Shown piece by piece: positions 24,106 through 32,929 of a stretch of 64,000 nucleotides of DNA. The translations under genes and the position numbers were made by a program. The notes beneath the pieces were generated by a model that had not been told where the DNA came from, searched no databases, and saw only the letters and a program-made list of their open reading frames with translations. This stretch comes from Candidatus Bathyarchaeota archaeon (GTDB lineage: Archaea; Thermoproteota; Bathyarchaeia; Bathyarchaeales; Bathyarchaeaceae), in the NCBI GenBank assembly GCA_026967815.1, contig JAPUUO010000001.1:1-64000 (forward strand). The letters run 5' to 3'. How positions within the stretch are numbered: position 1 is the first letter of the stretch; the number at the start of each line of letters is the position of its first letter.

Positions 24106-24549
24106 TTATCTGTTTCGCCACCACACGTTCAGTATCGTCGTGTAGTAGCCGTTGTTAAGGTTGGGTGTCGGGGGCGTTATCGGATTGTTCGCGTCAAGTC
24201 TGAAAAAGAACCGCTCCGATGCCGCTCCCCTGTTCAGCCGCTCCTCCACCTGCGCAATCAGCGAATTGTTGCGGTTGCGCTTGATGGTGTTGTCGCTGTT
24301 GCTCTTGCAGAGGATTTCAAGGGCAATATTGCCGTCCCACAGCCCGAAGCCGTCCGAGCCTCTTGTGCGCGGTCGCGGATTGCCGTTGGAGCGTAGCCTT
24401 ATGAACTCGTCGCCAAGTCCGGTGCCGGGCATGGCGTTCTCGGCATACACCTTGACTGTCCGGCTCGCTGTCGCCGAGGTCTGCACCGCCACCTTGCCGT
24501 CAAGCAATGCCGCAAGTGCCGTGTCGGGAGTAAGGTCGGAGAGGTTCAT
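24106..24549 (-). CDS. tail terminator/completion-like protein
   Basis: The 147-residue protein includes 'VKVYAENAMPGTGLGDEFIRL', a basic loop and a strand-rich end 'YYTTILNVWWRNR'. It overlaps the upstream gene by 4 bp and precedes the tail tube gene, where the tail terminator (gpU-like) is expected. The assignment is mainly from gene order. Confidence 0.65.
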   Translation of the reverse strand: MNLSDLTPDTALAALLDGKVAVQTSATASRTVKVYAENAMPGTGLGDEFIRLRSNGNPRPRTRGSDGFGLWDGNIALEILCKSNSDNTIKRNRNNSLIAQVEERLNRGAASERFFFRLDANNPITPPTPNLNNGYYTTILNVWWRNR

Positions 24550-25064
24550 ATTGCGGATGGATTAATAGGCTGCAAACCTGTTATCACGTTCTGGAAAAGC
24601 ACCTCACCAAGTCCATCAAAGAACCCAACGCCTCGCCCACGCTTTGAGCCTTGCGTGTTTATCTTGTAAGCGTATGACACAGTAGAAAAAAGCACTATCC
24701 AAATCCCTTTTGAGAATTGCGTGGCAGCTGCTTGCACGGCATTTCGCAAAGCGATAGAGCCATCAATGCCTATCTCGCCCTGATTCGTTTGCTGCTCTAC
24801 GGCAATAGCTGTAGGCAAATAGGAACTTAGCCGACCGTCGATATACACGCCCACGCCGGTGGCATCATGGAGATTGCCTGTATCAACCGGGAACTGCATA
24901 TTGCCATACGGTGGGATGAAACCACCGTCGATATAGGCAACCAATTTCTCCGCCACACCACGCAACATTGTTTCAAGTTTGACCTTGATAACACGCTCTG
25001 CGTAGTTATTCAGACCAACCTTGAATACTTTGCTGTTATGTGCTGTGTAGCCGCTCATTGTCAA
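24546..25064 (-). CDS. HK97 gp10-like tail/neck protein
   Basis: The 172-residue protein starts with a helix and contains 'MQFPVDTGNLHDATGVGVYI' (about 58-77), the signature 'P(V)DTGxLxxS'-type loop of gp10-like minor tail proteins. A Gly/Arg-rich loop 'GSKRGRGVGFFDGLGEV' follows near residue 140. The gene overlaps both neighbours by 4 bp. It probably takes part in joining head and tail. Confidence 0.75.
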   Translation of the reverse strand: MTMSGYTAHNSKVFKVGLNNYAERVIKVKLETMLRGVAEKLVAYIDGGFIPPYGNMQFPVDTGNLHDATGVGVYIDGRLSSYLPTAIAVEQQTNQGEIGIDGSIALRNAVQAAATQFSKGIWIVLFSTVSYAYKINTQGSKRGRGVGFFDGLGEVLFQNVITGLQPINPSAI

Positions 25065-25411
25065 TCTCCTGCTCCTTGCTTTATCTCAATCTCTGTCACC
25101 CAGCTGCCGTCAAGCTCAATCTTCACGTCGTTGGCTTCGTCAATCACTCCGTGGAATCTGCGACCCGATTCAGTTACCCAGTCTATCACATCGCCGTTGG
25201 AAATCATTTCGCCGTCAGCGGTTCTGATTATTCCGGGTAAATAAATCTTGTCGTTTGTCCGCACCGCTATCATGCCGCGCGTCTGCTCTCCGGGCTGGAA
25301 GTCGCACACATCGTCATAAATCACTTTGGGAGCAAGCGGCTCGTCGTATTCGTCGTAGCCGTTCTGCTCGCGTGTGATTTTGCAGTGGTCGGGGTAGCTC
25401 AGCATTGCCAT
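25061..25411 (-). CDS. head-tail joining (head closure) protein
   Basis: The 116-residue beta-rich protein has 'CDFQPGEQTRGMIAVRTNDKIYLPG' in two strands and 'GEMISNGDVIDWV', resembling SPP1 gp16/HK97 gp7-like head-closure proteins. It sits between connector and gp10-like genes. The assignment is by strand pattern and order. Confidence 0.65.
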   Translation of the reverse strand: MAMLSYPDHCKITREQNGYDEYDEPLAPKVIYDDVCDFQPGEQTRGMIAVRTNDKIYLPGIIRTADGEMISNGDVIDWVTESGRRFHGVIDEANDVKIELDGSWVTEIEIKQGAGD

Positions 25412-25836
25412 CTTCGTGGAGGTCTGTTTATCCTGTTGGTTGCGTCAAACATCCCGCCCTCGTCCGCATCGGGTTCTTCGATGTCAAGTCCGAACTTGGT
25501 GCGGATTCGGTCGGCACGGTTGCGGAAAGCCTCGCGGTCACGGGTGGTGAACGAATGTCCGCCGCGGGTCACTTGACGGTTGCCACGCTTCTCGCTCCTT
25601 GACCCCGTGCTTGTCGCCGAGGACATGGCGTAGAGTAAAGTGGAGAGGGCATACTGCAAGCTGTTGGCAAACACCTCGTCGCCGACATAATCATTTTTAT
25701 CCTCGCTAAGGCTCAATGCCCGAAAACGAGGGTCGTTTACATCGCCCGGCGAATCCGCCGCCACGGCAAGCACATCCGCTTCAAGCTGCTCGCCTATGCC
25801 TTGGAACTGCCCTCTAAGCCACTTCTCTACCGTCAT
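25399..25836 (-). CDS. head-tail connector (adaptor) protein
   Basis: The 145-residue mostly helical protein directly follows the capsid gene (12-bp gap) and overlaps the next gene by 13 bp. Helical adaptors of the gp6/gp15 type occupy this position. A basic Ser/Arg/Gly stretch lies near residues 75-100. No specific motif is decisive. Confidence 0.6.
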   Translation of the reverse strand: MTVEKWLRGQFQGIGEQLEADVLAVAADSPGDVNDPRFRALSLSEDKNDYVGDEVFANSLQYALSTLLYAMSSATSTGSRSEKRGNRQVTRGGHSFTTRDREAFRNRADRIRTKFGLDIEEPDADEGGMFDATNRINRPPRRWQC

Positions 25837-25848
25837 AGCTCAGTCGGA

Positions 25849-27153
25849 TTATGCGCTCTTGGCGCGAGTGGTTGTAGATCCCGATGCAATCTCCTCGACC
25901 TCGACGTAATAGAGGTCGCTGGGGCAGGTCGGCACTGCGAGGAAAGACACCTCTGAAATCCACTCCTGCGTCTTTTGACGACCGTCATAGAAGTATTCAA
26001 TGATACCCCATCCGTTCATGAAGTTTGCATACACATACTCCTTGTCGGGGCGGATAACCTGCACAGGCTGAATAATGCCGATGTTGCCGGTCGGGCGAAG
26101 GAGAACCACGCCTTCCTCAAACACGTTGAGCTTCTTGGTCTTGTACCTCTTTGTCGTACCGTCGAGCTTATCAACGCCTACAACTGCCGTGTGGAGTTTT
26201 ACTTCGTCAGCACCCACAGCAGATTTGAACCATGCTACTGCTGCGGCATCACTCCATTCAAGAAGTTGATTGCGGCCTACATCCTGCGCTTTGGCTGAGG
26301 CGGCGGTATTCTTGCTGAGTCCGGCAACGAGGATTGCAAGCTCTTTATTGGGGTTGCCAATCATTTCAAGCACCTCGGGGTGTTCGAGCATACGGAAGAA
26401 GGTACGGTAGTTCATTTCGACACGTACATTGGTATATCCGTTATACTGGTCCATGCGAAGCTCACGAATCTTCTTCTTGAGCGTCATTACAGGGTTGACC
26501 GTGGTGACGTATTCAAGAGAGCCGTCCGCCTTGACAGTGTACCACTTTTCTTTTGTCACATTGCCTTCCGGCACTCGCGACTCAAACTTCACACCCACAA
26601 TGCCATCAGGGTTGTTCTCTCGTGTGATATAAAGACCACGCTTGGAAAGCATCTGGCCGCACTGATAGTTCAGCGACGCAACCGTGGATTCGGGGAATGC
26701 ACGGAGGTCTTCAGTGGTTGAGCGAATAAGGTAATCACGGAGCGACTGACGCGCAACGTTGCCATTTCTGCCGTTGCTTTCAAGCACTGCTGAGAAAACA
26801 GAGTCCTGTGCGGCAAGCAGACGATCCTTGTAATCATCCTTGCCAAGTTTTACGGCATAGCGTATTGTCGGAATGCTCTCCGACCACTTGGTCAGTTCTG
26901 CCTCACGTCCACGGGCGATGGGTTCAGAGTCCTCGCTGGTGTAGGTCGCCATACCGCGCAGATATTTCTTCGCTTCGGCAAATTTCACCTCGGAATTAAG
27001 TTTGATAGGCGCATTAGTGAAACCGTCGGTTTCAAGGTCAGTGGTTTCATAGCCTTTCAGAGCGGTGTCATAGAATGTCTGAAGGCGTGAGGACGAATTT
27101 AAGTCCAGTGTCGAGGCAATATCAAGGCCTGCTACAAATTCTTCGATATTCAT
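25849..27153 (-). CDS. major capsid protein
   Basis: The 434-residue protein follows scaffold and decoration genes and precedes connectors, the standard order for HK97-fold capsids. Features include an N-terminal helical arm ('SSSRLQTFYDTALKGYETTD'), a long central helical segment (about 105-165), and a C-terminal beta-rich region ('GNIGIIQPVQVIRPDKEYVY', 'GWGIIEYFYDGRQKTQEWIS'). It is likely present in hundreds of copies. No protease gene is visible beside it. Confidence 0.88.
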   Translation of the reverse strand: MNIEEFVAGLDIASTLDLNSSSRLQTFYDTALKGYETTDLETDGFTNAPIKLNSEVKFAEAKKYLRGMATYTSEDSEPIARGREAELTKWSESIPTIRYAVKLGKDDYKDRLLAAQDSVFSAVLESNGRNGNVARQSLRDYLIRSTTEDLRAFPESTVASLNYQCGQMLSKRGLYITRENNPDGIVGVKFESRVPEGNVTKEKWYTVKADGSLEYVTTVNPVMTLKKKIRELRMDQYNGYTNVRVEMNYRTFFRMLEHPEVLEMIGNPNKELAILVAGLSKNTAASAKAQDVGRNQLLEWSDAAAVAWFKSAVGADEVKLHTAVVGVDKLDGTTKRYKTKKLNVFEEGVVLLRPTGNIGIIQPVQVIRPDKEYVYANFMNGWGIIEYFYDGRQKTQEWISEVSFLAVPTCPSDLYYVEVEEIASGSTTTRAKSA

Positions 27154-27158
27154 ACGAC

Positions 27159-27554
27159 TTAATCTTTAATTTGGGGATAAAACTTGATGCGGAATTTTAC
27201 CGCTTCTTTCTGCTCGTCAGAGATTTCAGCGTCAATGCGGTCAATCAGAAGCTCACCGCCGTCAATCACGTCAAGCGTGCAGCAGTCTGGCCCCATCGGG
27301 GTGTCATGTTCAAGTAGTCCGCTGTAAGGAAGTGTGAGGTCGGCTGCCGCGCCTACGGTAGCTGCGCCGCCGATTTCAGTCATCGACACGGGAGTACCGA
27401 GTGGAATCACTTTACCCTCCGGCCATTCATCACTCTTGGCGAGGACTCCGCCCACGGGGATTCGGGAGGTGATTCGGTGCCATGCGTTGAGCGTCCTTAC
27501 GCCAACGCTGGGATATTCCTTGATACCATGCGAATTACCATAATTCTTTGCCAT
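27159..27554 (-). CDS. capsid decoration protein (gpD-like)
   Basis: The 131-residue protein has 'IPVGGVLAKSDEWPEGKVIP' and 'GAATVGAAADLTLPYSGLL', reminiscent of lambda gpD-like decoration proteins that take a short stretch of capsid surface. It is encoded between scaffold and capsid, 5 bp before the capsid gene. Confidence 0.7.
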   Translation of the reverse strand: MAKNYGNSHGIKEYPSVGVRTLNAWHRITSRIPVGGVLAKSDEWPEGKVIPLGTPVSMTEIGGAATVGAAADLTLPYSGLLEHDTPMGPDCCTLDVIDGGELLIDRIDAEISDEQKEAVKFRIKFYPQIKD

Positions 27555-27602
27555 TGATGTTCGGAATTTTAGATGTTAATAATCTGGTTGATTGCATGGC
27601 AA

Positions 27603-28280
27603 CTATTCCTCCTTGCCGAGTGCCCTGCGGATTTCAGCTGCAAAAGCAGCGTCCGCTTCTTTGGGGTCTGTTCCTGCCCCTCCGTCGCTCTGAAATGGCT
27701 TGGTCGTGTCTACGCCTTTCTTGCTTACCGCCTTGTTGAATTTCTCCTTGAACTTGGTGGTAAGCTCATCAGCAGTCCATTTCTTCCCGCTGACTTCGTA
27801 AAGCTCCATCACGCGCTCGTAAGCGTCCTCGCACTCCGTAGGGTAGCCTTTGGCATAGTCCCACGATGCTTTGAGGTCGTTAAGTGCGGCTACTGCCGAT
27901 TTCTGCGACTGTGCGGTTTCAAACTGCGTCAGCCTCTCAGTTATCGGATTCAGCTTCTTGTCAAGAGCCGCCTCGATAAGCGCAGCGATGTCCGGCGTTT
28001 CGGGCTTCGGTTCGGGTGGATTGTTGCCGTTGTCAGGCTCATCAACTTTTGGTGTGTTATTAGGCTTCGGTACAAACCGCTCCAAATCCCGCACTTTGTC
28101 ATTGATGCTCTGATATGACCTGAGCAGACTAAGTGTGCTTTCGCTGTTGACGAATCCCTCAATCGCGCTCTCGTCAGTGATGAAAGTTTCTACGGAAGCG
28201 GCTACCCTTTCAAATACCTCGTCACTCAGACCCAGTTTCTTATGACCCTGTTTCAGTGCTTCCTTGATTTTTTGCTTCAT
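27603..28280 (-). CDS. capsid scaffolding protein
   Basis: The 225-residue protein is helical with a Pro/Glu/Asn-rich linker at about 92-118 ('PKPNNTPKVDEPDNGNNPPE'), a coiled-coil centre ('LNPITERLTQFETAQSQKS') and a basic/helical C-terminus. That architecture and location upstream of decoration and capsid genes are typical of scaffolds. The gene starts shortly downstream of the terminator-like hairpin at 28310-28353. Confidence 0.78.
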   Translation of the reverse strand: MKQKIKEALKQGHKKLGLSDEVFERVAASVETFITDESAIEGFVNSESTLSLLRSYQSINDKVRDLERFVPKPNNTPKVDEPDNGNNPPEPKPETPDIAALIEAALDKKLNPITERLTQFETAQSQKSAVAALNDLKASWDYAKGYPTECEDAYERVMELYEVSGKKWTADELTTKFKEKFNKAVSKKGVDTTKPFQSDGGAGTDPKEADAAFAAEIRRALGKEE

Positions 28281-28303
28281 TGTGAAGTAGTTAGTTGGTT
28301 AAT

Positions 28304-28353
28304 AAAAAAAGAGCCGACAAACGCTGTTACACGTCTATCGGCTCTGTGGCTCT
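28304..28353 (-). terminator. AGAGCC-type terminator (copy b) after tRNA-Met
   Basis: On the minus strand a doublet of AGAGCC (28353-28348 and 28345-28340) is followed by a stem that closes with GGCTCT (28315-28310) and a run of T's. ACG/CGT pairs inside. It looks like an efficient terminator placed between tRNA-Met and the scaffold gene, so expression of the capsid genes from upstream would need read-through. Confidence 0.8.
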
Positions 28354-28364
28354 AATTGTATTTG

Positions 28365-28436
28365 TGGCGCGGGGCGGACTCGAACCGCCGACCTTAGCCT
28401 TATGAGGGCTACGAGCTACCGCTGCTCTACCGCGCT
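28365..28436 (-). tRNA. tRNA-Met (anticodon CAT)
   Basis: On the minus strand a cloverleaf forms. The acceptor AGCGCGG/CCGCGCC has a mismatch only at 1-72, the D arm is GAGC/GCTC, the anticodon stem TAGCC/GGCTA encloses loop CTCATAA (CAT), and the T stem is GGCGG/CCGCC. CCA is not encoded. The anticodon stem lacks the three G-C pairs of initiator tRNA, so elongator Met (or Ile2 after lysidine modification) is likelier. It is flanked by two near-identical AGAGCC hairpins. Confidence 0.9.
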
Positions 28437-28450
28437 ATGTCTAAACCAAC

Positions 28451-28494
28451 AGAGCCGACAAATGCACTCTTGCATCCATCGGCTCTGTGGCTCT
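28451..28494 (-). repeat. AGAGCC-type hairpin (copy c) before tRNA-Met
   Basis: It is a near duplicate of copy b (28310-28353) on the other side of tRNA-Met. The minus strand reads the AGAGCC doublet (28494-28489, 28486-28481), then a stem closed by GGCTCT (28456-28451), but no T run follows. It may serve processing of the tRNA precursor. Confidence 0.6.
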
Positions 28495-28511
28495 GTGGTT
28501 AAACAATCTTT

Positions 28512-28676
28512 TTACCTGTCAAGGCTGTACTTCCGCATGTCTATCGGTATCTCTTTACCGCATTTTTTACAAAACAGAAACACAATGCCCCGGCCTACAA
28601 TATCTTCATATCTGCCGAGTAGTTTCGGCTTGCGTCCTAATTCCGCACATCTCGGACAATAAATATCACCCCTCAT
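28512..28676 (-). CDS. small zinc-ribbon protein (Com-like)
   Basis: A 54-residue frame begins at 28676 and ends at 28512. It shows 'CPRC' near residue 7 and 'CKKC' near residue 36, a rubredoxin-like zinc ribbon as in Mu Com. The ATG overlaps the stop of the upstream HNH gene (ATGA), so it is translationally coupled to it. A regulatory or nucleic-acid-binding role is plausible. Confidence 0.65.
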   Translation of the reverse strand: MRGDIYCPRCAELGRKPKLLGRYEDIVGRGIVFLFCKKCGKEIPIDMRKYSLDR

Positions 28677-29314
28677 ATCTGCAATGAACTCACATCTTTA
28701 ACATACATCCATTTATAACCTTTTGACTGCCTAAGGATGCCACGAGCAGCTGCGCTAATATTATTAACGCCGGTGACACGTGTTGCTTCTTTAACCGATG
28801 GGAACGACGCCAATATGTTGCCGTTCATGTCCATTTGGTATACGGCTTTATCGTTATTAGGGAGTTTATGCGTTTTATGCACAGAATGCTTTTTGACATT
28901 TTTGCAAACCTTATGCGCATAACGTGCTGCATGAGCTGCCTTTCGTCTTGCATTTGCGCTACCATAGTTTACATTATATAAATGAGTACACCACTCTAAA
29001 TTCTCAACAATGTTATTAGACTTGTTTTCATCCTTGTGGTTAATACATCTCAAACCATCAGGATTGGGAAGAAAAGCGAGCGCGATAAGACGATGAGTTC
29101 TGATTGATTTACCTTTGCCACCCCTGCTCAACCAGCAAAGTTTATATCCGTGTCCGTCGCTCCCTTGCGACAAAACCCGTTCAGGATAGCTTCTTGTATA
29201 TCGGGTGCCTTTATGAAATTCGACCATATTTCGGGCAAGACTTTTCACCCTGCCAAGATTGCTTGCTTGGTAAAGTCCTTCATATCCGGGTATGTCACGC
29301 CATTCTTCGGTCAT
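28673..29314 (-). CDS. HNH homing endonuclease with NUMOD4 and NUMOD1 modules
   Basis: The start at 29314 (MTEEWRDIPGYEGLYQASNL) gives 213 residues. NUMOD4 is at residues 3-30; the HNH region contains 'HRLIALAFLPNPDG', 'NHKDENKSNNIVENLEWCTH'; one NUMOD1 HTH repeat ends with 'SKGYKWMYV'. It lies next to the terminase gene, a favourite site of phage homing endonucleases, and is AT-rich. Its own promoter is at 29336-29367. Confidence 0.85.
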   Translation of the reverse strand: MTEEWRDIPGYEGLYQASNLGRVKSLARNMVEFHKGTRYTRSYPERVLSQGSDGHGYKLCWLSRGGKGKSIRTHRLIALAFLPNPDGLRCINHKDENKSNNIVENLEWCTHLYNVNYGSANARRKAAHAARYAHKVCKNVKKHSVHKTHKLPNNDKAVYQMDMNGNILASFPSVKEATRVTGVNNISAAARGILRQSKGYKWMYVKDVSSLQI

Positions 29315-29335
29315 ATTTGTAATTCTTTCTGCGTG

Positions 29336-29367
29336 CAAATATAATGTGTTTTTGTAGATTGCGCAAG
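29336..29367 (-). promoter_or_regulatory. promoter for the HNH-tRNA-Met unit
   Basis: On the minus strand CTTG (29367-29364), 20 nt, TATATTTG (29343-29336): one mismatch to TTTG at -33 and a perfect -7. It diverges from the terminase leader. Confidence 0.55.
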
Positions 29368-29396
29368 AAAAACTATAAAATAACTTTAGATTTTAT

Positions 29397-29466
29397 TATC
29401 TTTGCACCAAAATCAGAGCCGCAGAGCCACTTGACCCCATCGCGTCAGGTGGCTTTCGCGGTTTTT
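29397..29466 (+). promoter_or_regulatory. terminase promoter -7 box and AGAGCC leader hairpin (copy d)
   Basis: TATCTTTG (29397-29404) is a perfect -7 element; no good -33 TTTG is seen. Ten bases later AGAGCC occurs twice (29415-29420, 29423-29428). The second copy enters a hairpin AGCCAC-t-TGAC/GTCA-g-GTGGCT (29425-29454), followed by TTTTT at 29462-29466. It ends 7 bp before the terminase ATG. Confidence 0.6.
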
Positions 29467-29473
29467 AGCATCT

Positions 29474-31240
29474 ATGGCGTTCAGATTACTCGACAAATCA
29501 ATAGCGTTTCCGGCACTCTATCCAAGGGTAGAGCGCAAACTTGCTACGGTCAAAAGCAAGAGTAAAACGGTTGTGGGAGGATTTGAACTGCGCCATAAGA
29601 TAGACTACATTCCGCAAGTTGGGCTTCAGGAGAATGTATGCGCCTCGGAGTGCAATCTTGTGTTTATGTGCGGACAAGGCACATCGGGTAAGACATTTTC
29701 GATGTACCTTAAAGCTCTTTCGGGCGTAGATAAGCAGGATTTCAAGGCACGTCTTATCTCAGTCCGTGCATTGGACTCCAAAAAAGGCTCGTCGATTTTC
29801 ACGGACGGCGTTAAGGTATGCGGAGGCTTTGCCGGATGTCAGGCAAGTTCATCTGATATTCCCTCGTTTGTATGGCCGCAATGGAACTCAAATCTCCAGC
29901 TCATACACTCGAACTTCAACTATGCCAACCCCGACGAAAAGAAACTGTTTGAGGACTATGCCAAGAAAAATCAGGCTTCGCTCATAATGATTGACGAGGC
30001 AACCGAAATGAATCACTTCGGTATGTTCTCGTTCTGGTTCATGCGTAACCGCGATGATTCGGGCATGATTCCGCAGATGATACTCTCGTTCAACCCTCTG
30101 CATGAGCATTGGACTACGGAAATGTTGCGCGACGCTGGCTATCTCGGAGCGGACTGGTATCTGCGCAGGGATATGATCGGAAAGATACGCTATTTCTATG
30201 TCAAGGGCGACACTCCGGCTGAAATCATTTGGGGCGACACACGCGAGGAAGTAGTGGAGAAAGCAAGTCCCCGAATATCGCAAGAGGACAGAGAGGCGGG
30301 ACTGACCGAAGCTGATATGGTAAAATCGTTTACCGTGTTCACGGGTACTGCCGCAGACAACCGCGAGCTTGTGAACGCCACGGGCGGTCAGTCAGTCGCA
30401 AACCTCCACGCTGTCGGTGGCACACAACGCGCCATTGTCGGAGAGGCTTATTTCGGGCCGGTGGAGAACGAGGAAATTAACGTAAGCCGCTCTATGATTC
30501 ATTCGTTGTGGGAAAATCCGATTGACAATAAGGATGCCAACGTATATGCAACTATGGATATTTCCAAAGGCGGGGTAGATTCAGACGGCTGTCCCTGCAT
30601 CATTTGGAAAGGCTTGCAGATTGTAGCCATTGAGTTTTTCTGTAAAAACTCCGATTCCGAGGAAACGCATCAGCTGGAGAATTTCATAAACGGCATACTC
30701 TTTCGCTACAACATACCGATTGCAAACTTCGCATACGATGCAAACGGCATAGGTGGTCTGATTGAGGACTTCCTGAAAAAAGGCGCAAGAGGCATTAGCG
30801 GTCAGGGGAGAGTAGAGCAGGAATATGACGAAAACGGTAATCAGGTAACGGTCGCCCGATACTTCAACCTCCGCTCACAGCTTCTCGGCAAGACCGAGAT
30901 AATGCTGAAAAAGGGAGAAATATCAGTTGGCGTAAGCAAGGATCTTGTAATCCCTTACGGCAAGAAAGGACAACGACGCCGATTCATCGACGTGCTTTTC
31001 GATGAAATCAACGTCTTCATCACCACCGACCGCAACGGCAAAATCTACTACCGCAAGAAAGAGGAATACAAGGACAAATTCAAGTCCTCGCCTGACCTTA
31101 TGGACGCTATTTCCTACCGGGCAATCTTTGAACTCGACACCCGCGAGCGCAAGCAGCCCGCAAAAAGAGTACCCGACAACGCTTATTACAACTTGGTAAA
31201 CCGTCCGCGCATAGTCAATCCGTGGCGAGGATTCCGATAA
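29474..31240 (+). CDS. terL: terminase large subunit
   Basis: The 588-residue protein has an ATPase domain with Walker A-like 'MCGQGTSGKTFS' (about 63-74) and Walker B 'SLIMIDEATEM' (about 167-177), then a coupling segment 'ILSFNPLHEHW'. The nuclease domain begins with 'ATMDISKGGVDSDGCP' (about 360-375, first catalytic Asp), followed by 'FAYDANGIGG' and a late acidic 'SSPDLMDAISY'. It packages DNA into the prohead through the portal. No small terminase gene is recognised next to it; the protein at 45634-46341 is a weak candidate. Confidence 0.93.
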   Translation: MAFRLLDKSIAFPALYPRVERKLATVKSKSKTVVGGFELRHKIDYIPQVGLQENVCASECNLVFMCGQGTSGKTFSMYLKALSGVDKQDFKARLISVRALDSKKGSSIFTDGVKVCGGFAGCQASSSDIPSFVWPQWNSNLQLIHSNFNYANPDEKKLFEDYAKKNQASLIMIDEATEMNHFGMFSFWFMRNRDDSGMIPQMILSFNPLHEHWTTEMLRDAGYLGADWYLRRDMIGKIRYFYVKGDTPAEIIWGDTREEVVEKASPRISQEDREAGLTEADMVKSFTVFTGTAADNRELVNATGGQSVANLHAVGGTQRAIVGEAYFGPVENEEINVSRSMIHSLWENPIDNKDANVYATMDISKGGVDSDGCPCIIWKGLQIVAIEFFCKNSDSEETHQLENFINGILFRYNIPIANFAYDANGIGGLIEDFLKKGARGISGQGRVEQEYDENGNQVTVARYFNLRSQLLGKTEIMLKKGEISVGVSKDLVIPYGKKGQRRRFIDVLFDEINVFITTDRNGKIYYRKKEEYKDKFKSSPDLMDAISYRAIFELDTRERKQPAKRVPDNAYYNLVNRPRIVNPWRGFR

Positions 31241-31255
31241 CAACAGATACGAGAT

Positions 31256-32929
31256 ATGAGAATTTCAGAGAGATTACAAAAACAGTTTTGGCGACGCAGG
31301 ATAAATCCCGATGCCGTCGATAAGCATACGCCCGTTGGTGCGCAGTATTATCGAGAACCCGCCATGTCGTATGACGATGGCTGTTATATGCTGCTTACGC
31401 AAGAGGATTTCTGCCGCGAAAATGACCCATTGGCGCACGACATAAATAGCCGGTATATGAGTATGCGCCCTATTTATGAGGTGCGCAAAAAGCTGGATGC
31501 GGAGGGCAATGCCGTTCTTGACGAGGAGGGAAAGCCGATAAACGAATGGCATATTGTCGATTTTGAACCCGTGGAAACGGTGCGCTTCGGCTTGCAGAAG
31601 CGCATCAATACCTCAAAAGCGGCGTTTATGGCAGGTAACGGCTTTTGGGTGTGCCATGAGGACAAAGACCACGACCTCGGCGAAAAACTCAACTCATGGA
31701 AAGACAGCGCGGGGCTTGATACGGCTTGGCAGGAGTTGGTGAAGTCCTGCTACCTTACGGGCGATGGCGCGATTTATCAGTACGTCCATAACGGACAGTT
31801 ACAATATGAGGTTTTCAGCTATCTCAAAGGAGACATTCTGTTTCCAGACTATGACGAGAACCGCAACCCCGTACTTGCCCGTCTTTACACATTGCGCGGC
31901 AGACGCGCCGTGGATATTTTCACCACGGAACGTGTACAGACATGGATTGAGGGCGATAAGGTAAGCGAAAAGGATGCGTCGTGGTTCATGCGCTTTTCGG
32001 GGTGGTTTGCAAAAGGTCTTAAATGGGATTCAGCAAAAACGAGCGAAGACGGCTGGCGTTGTCTCTCCGACAACCCCACACAAACACCCGTAGGTATCAA
32101 TCCATGTACCTATTTCAAAGTGCCGGACATTCCCTCAGGCATAGCCAATCAGGAAATCGGCACTCTTGAAAAAGCGTGTTCGTTTGTAGCAGACGGAGTA
32201 CGTGCCAACTCACAGGCTCCGCTATTTGTCAAGGCAACCGACATCGACAATCTGCCGCGCACCGATTCGACGGGTAAGATTATCGGTGTGAAAGGCGCGG
32301 TAGAAGAGCTTAAAGCCGCAGATGCAAAGTTCTTGACACCTCCAAACCTCTCTGACATCGCAACCATAGACATAGCCAACAAACAGAGGTCTATCCGCGA
32401 GTCCACGATGAGCGTAGATATTACACCCGAAATATTCCGTGCGGCAGACCCTTCAAGCGCGGCAATCAAGTTATTGTTCACCGATACAATTATTTGGTGC
32501 AAGAACGAGTTTGTGCATCTTTATCCCTCGCTCGTCAGCCTCATAGATGTATTTAAGGCTCTTGTGGCAAAGATTGAGGGTAACGGTAAGATTGCGACCA
32601 TGCGGACTTCGTGCGGTTGTGATTTTTGGATTCCGCAGAACGATAGCGAGGTGTTGAAGCGCGAACTTGACATGGTGGCATATCGTATCAAGTCGCGCAA
32701 ATCCGCAATGTCTGACGCAGGGAACAGCCATGTAGAGGACTACGAGCAGATTATAAAAGAATGGAAAGAGGAACTTGACATCAAGGCCCGAATCCCGGCT
32801 GTCGCGAAAGCGGAGGTGCAAGAGAAATACGGCGAACCGCAGGAAACAATCGAAGTCGAAGAGGAAGATAATGACAACAAACCCAAAATTGACAACTCCG
32901 CAAAGGGCAAGTCAATAACGGAAGGCTAA
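31256..32929 (+). CDS. portal protein
   Basis: The 557-residue protein starts 15 bp after the terminase gene. It shows the phage portal outline: N-terminal 'LTQEDFCRENDPLAHDINSR', a central 'YLTGDGAIYQYV', the stem region with 'GTLEKACSFVADGVRAN', and 'TPEIFRAADPSSAAIKLLFTD', then a long C-terminal coil and a disordered acidic tail. It forms the dodecameric vertex through which DNA passes. Its stop overlaps by 4 bp the end of the convergent endonuclease gene. Confidence 0.9.
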   Translation: MRISERLQKQFWRRRINPDAVDKHTPVGAQYYREPAMSYDDGCYMLLTQEDFCRENDPLAHDINSRYMSMRPIYEVRKKLDAEGNAVLDEEGKPINEWHIVDFEPVETVRFGLQKRINTSKAAFMAGNGFWVCHEDKDHDLGEKLNSWKDSAGLDTAWQELVKSCYLTGDGAIYQYVHNGQLQYEVFSYLKGDILFPDYDENRNPVLARLYTLRGRRAVDIFTTERVQTWIEGDKVSEKDASWFMRFSGWFAKGLKWDSAKTSEDGWRCLSDNPTQTPVGINPCTYFKVPDIPSGIANQEIGTLEKACSFVADGVRANSQAPLFVKATDIDNLPRTDSTGKIIGVKGAVEELKAADAKFLTPPNLSDIATIDIANKQRSIRESTMSVDITPEIFRAADPSSAAIKLLFTDTIIWCKNEFVHLYPSLVSLIDVFKALVAKIEGNGKIATMRTSCGCDFWIPQNDSEVLKRELDMVAYRIKSRKSAMSDAGNSHVEDYEQIIKEWKEELDIKARIPAVAKAEVQEKYGEPQETIEVEEEDNDNKPKIDNSAKGKSITEG

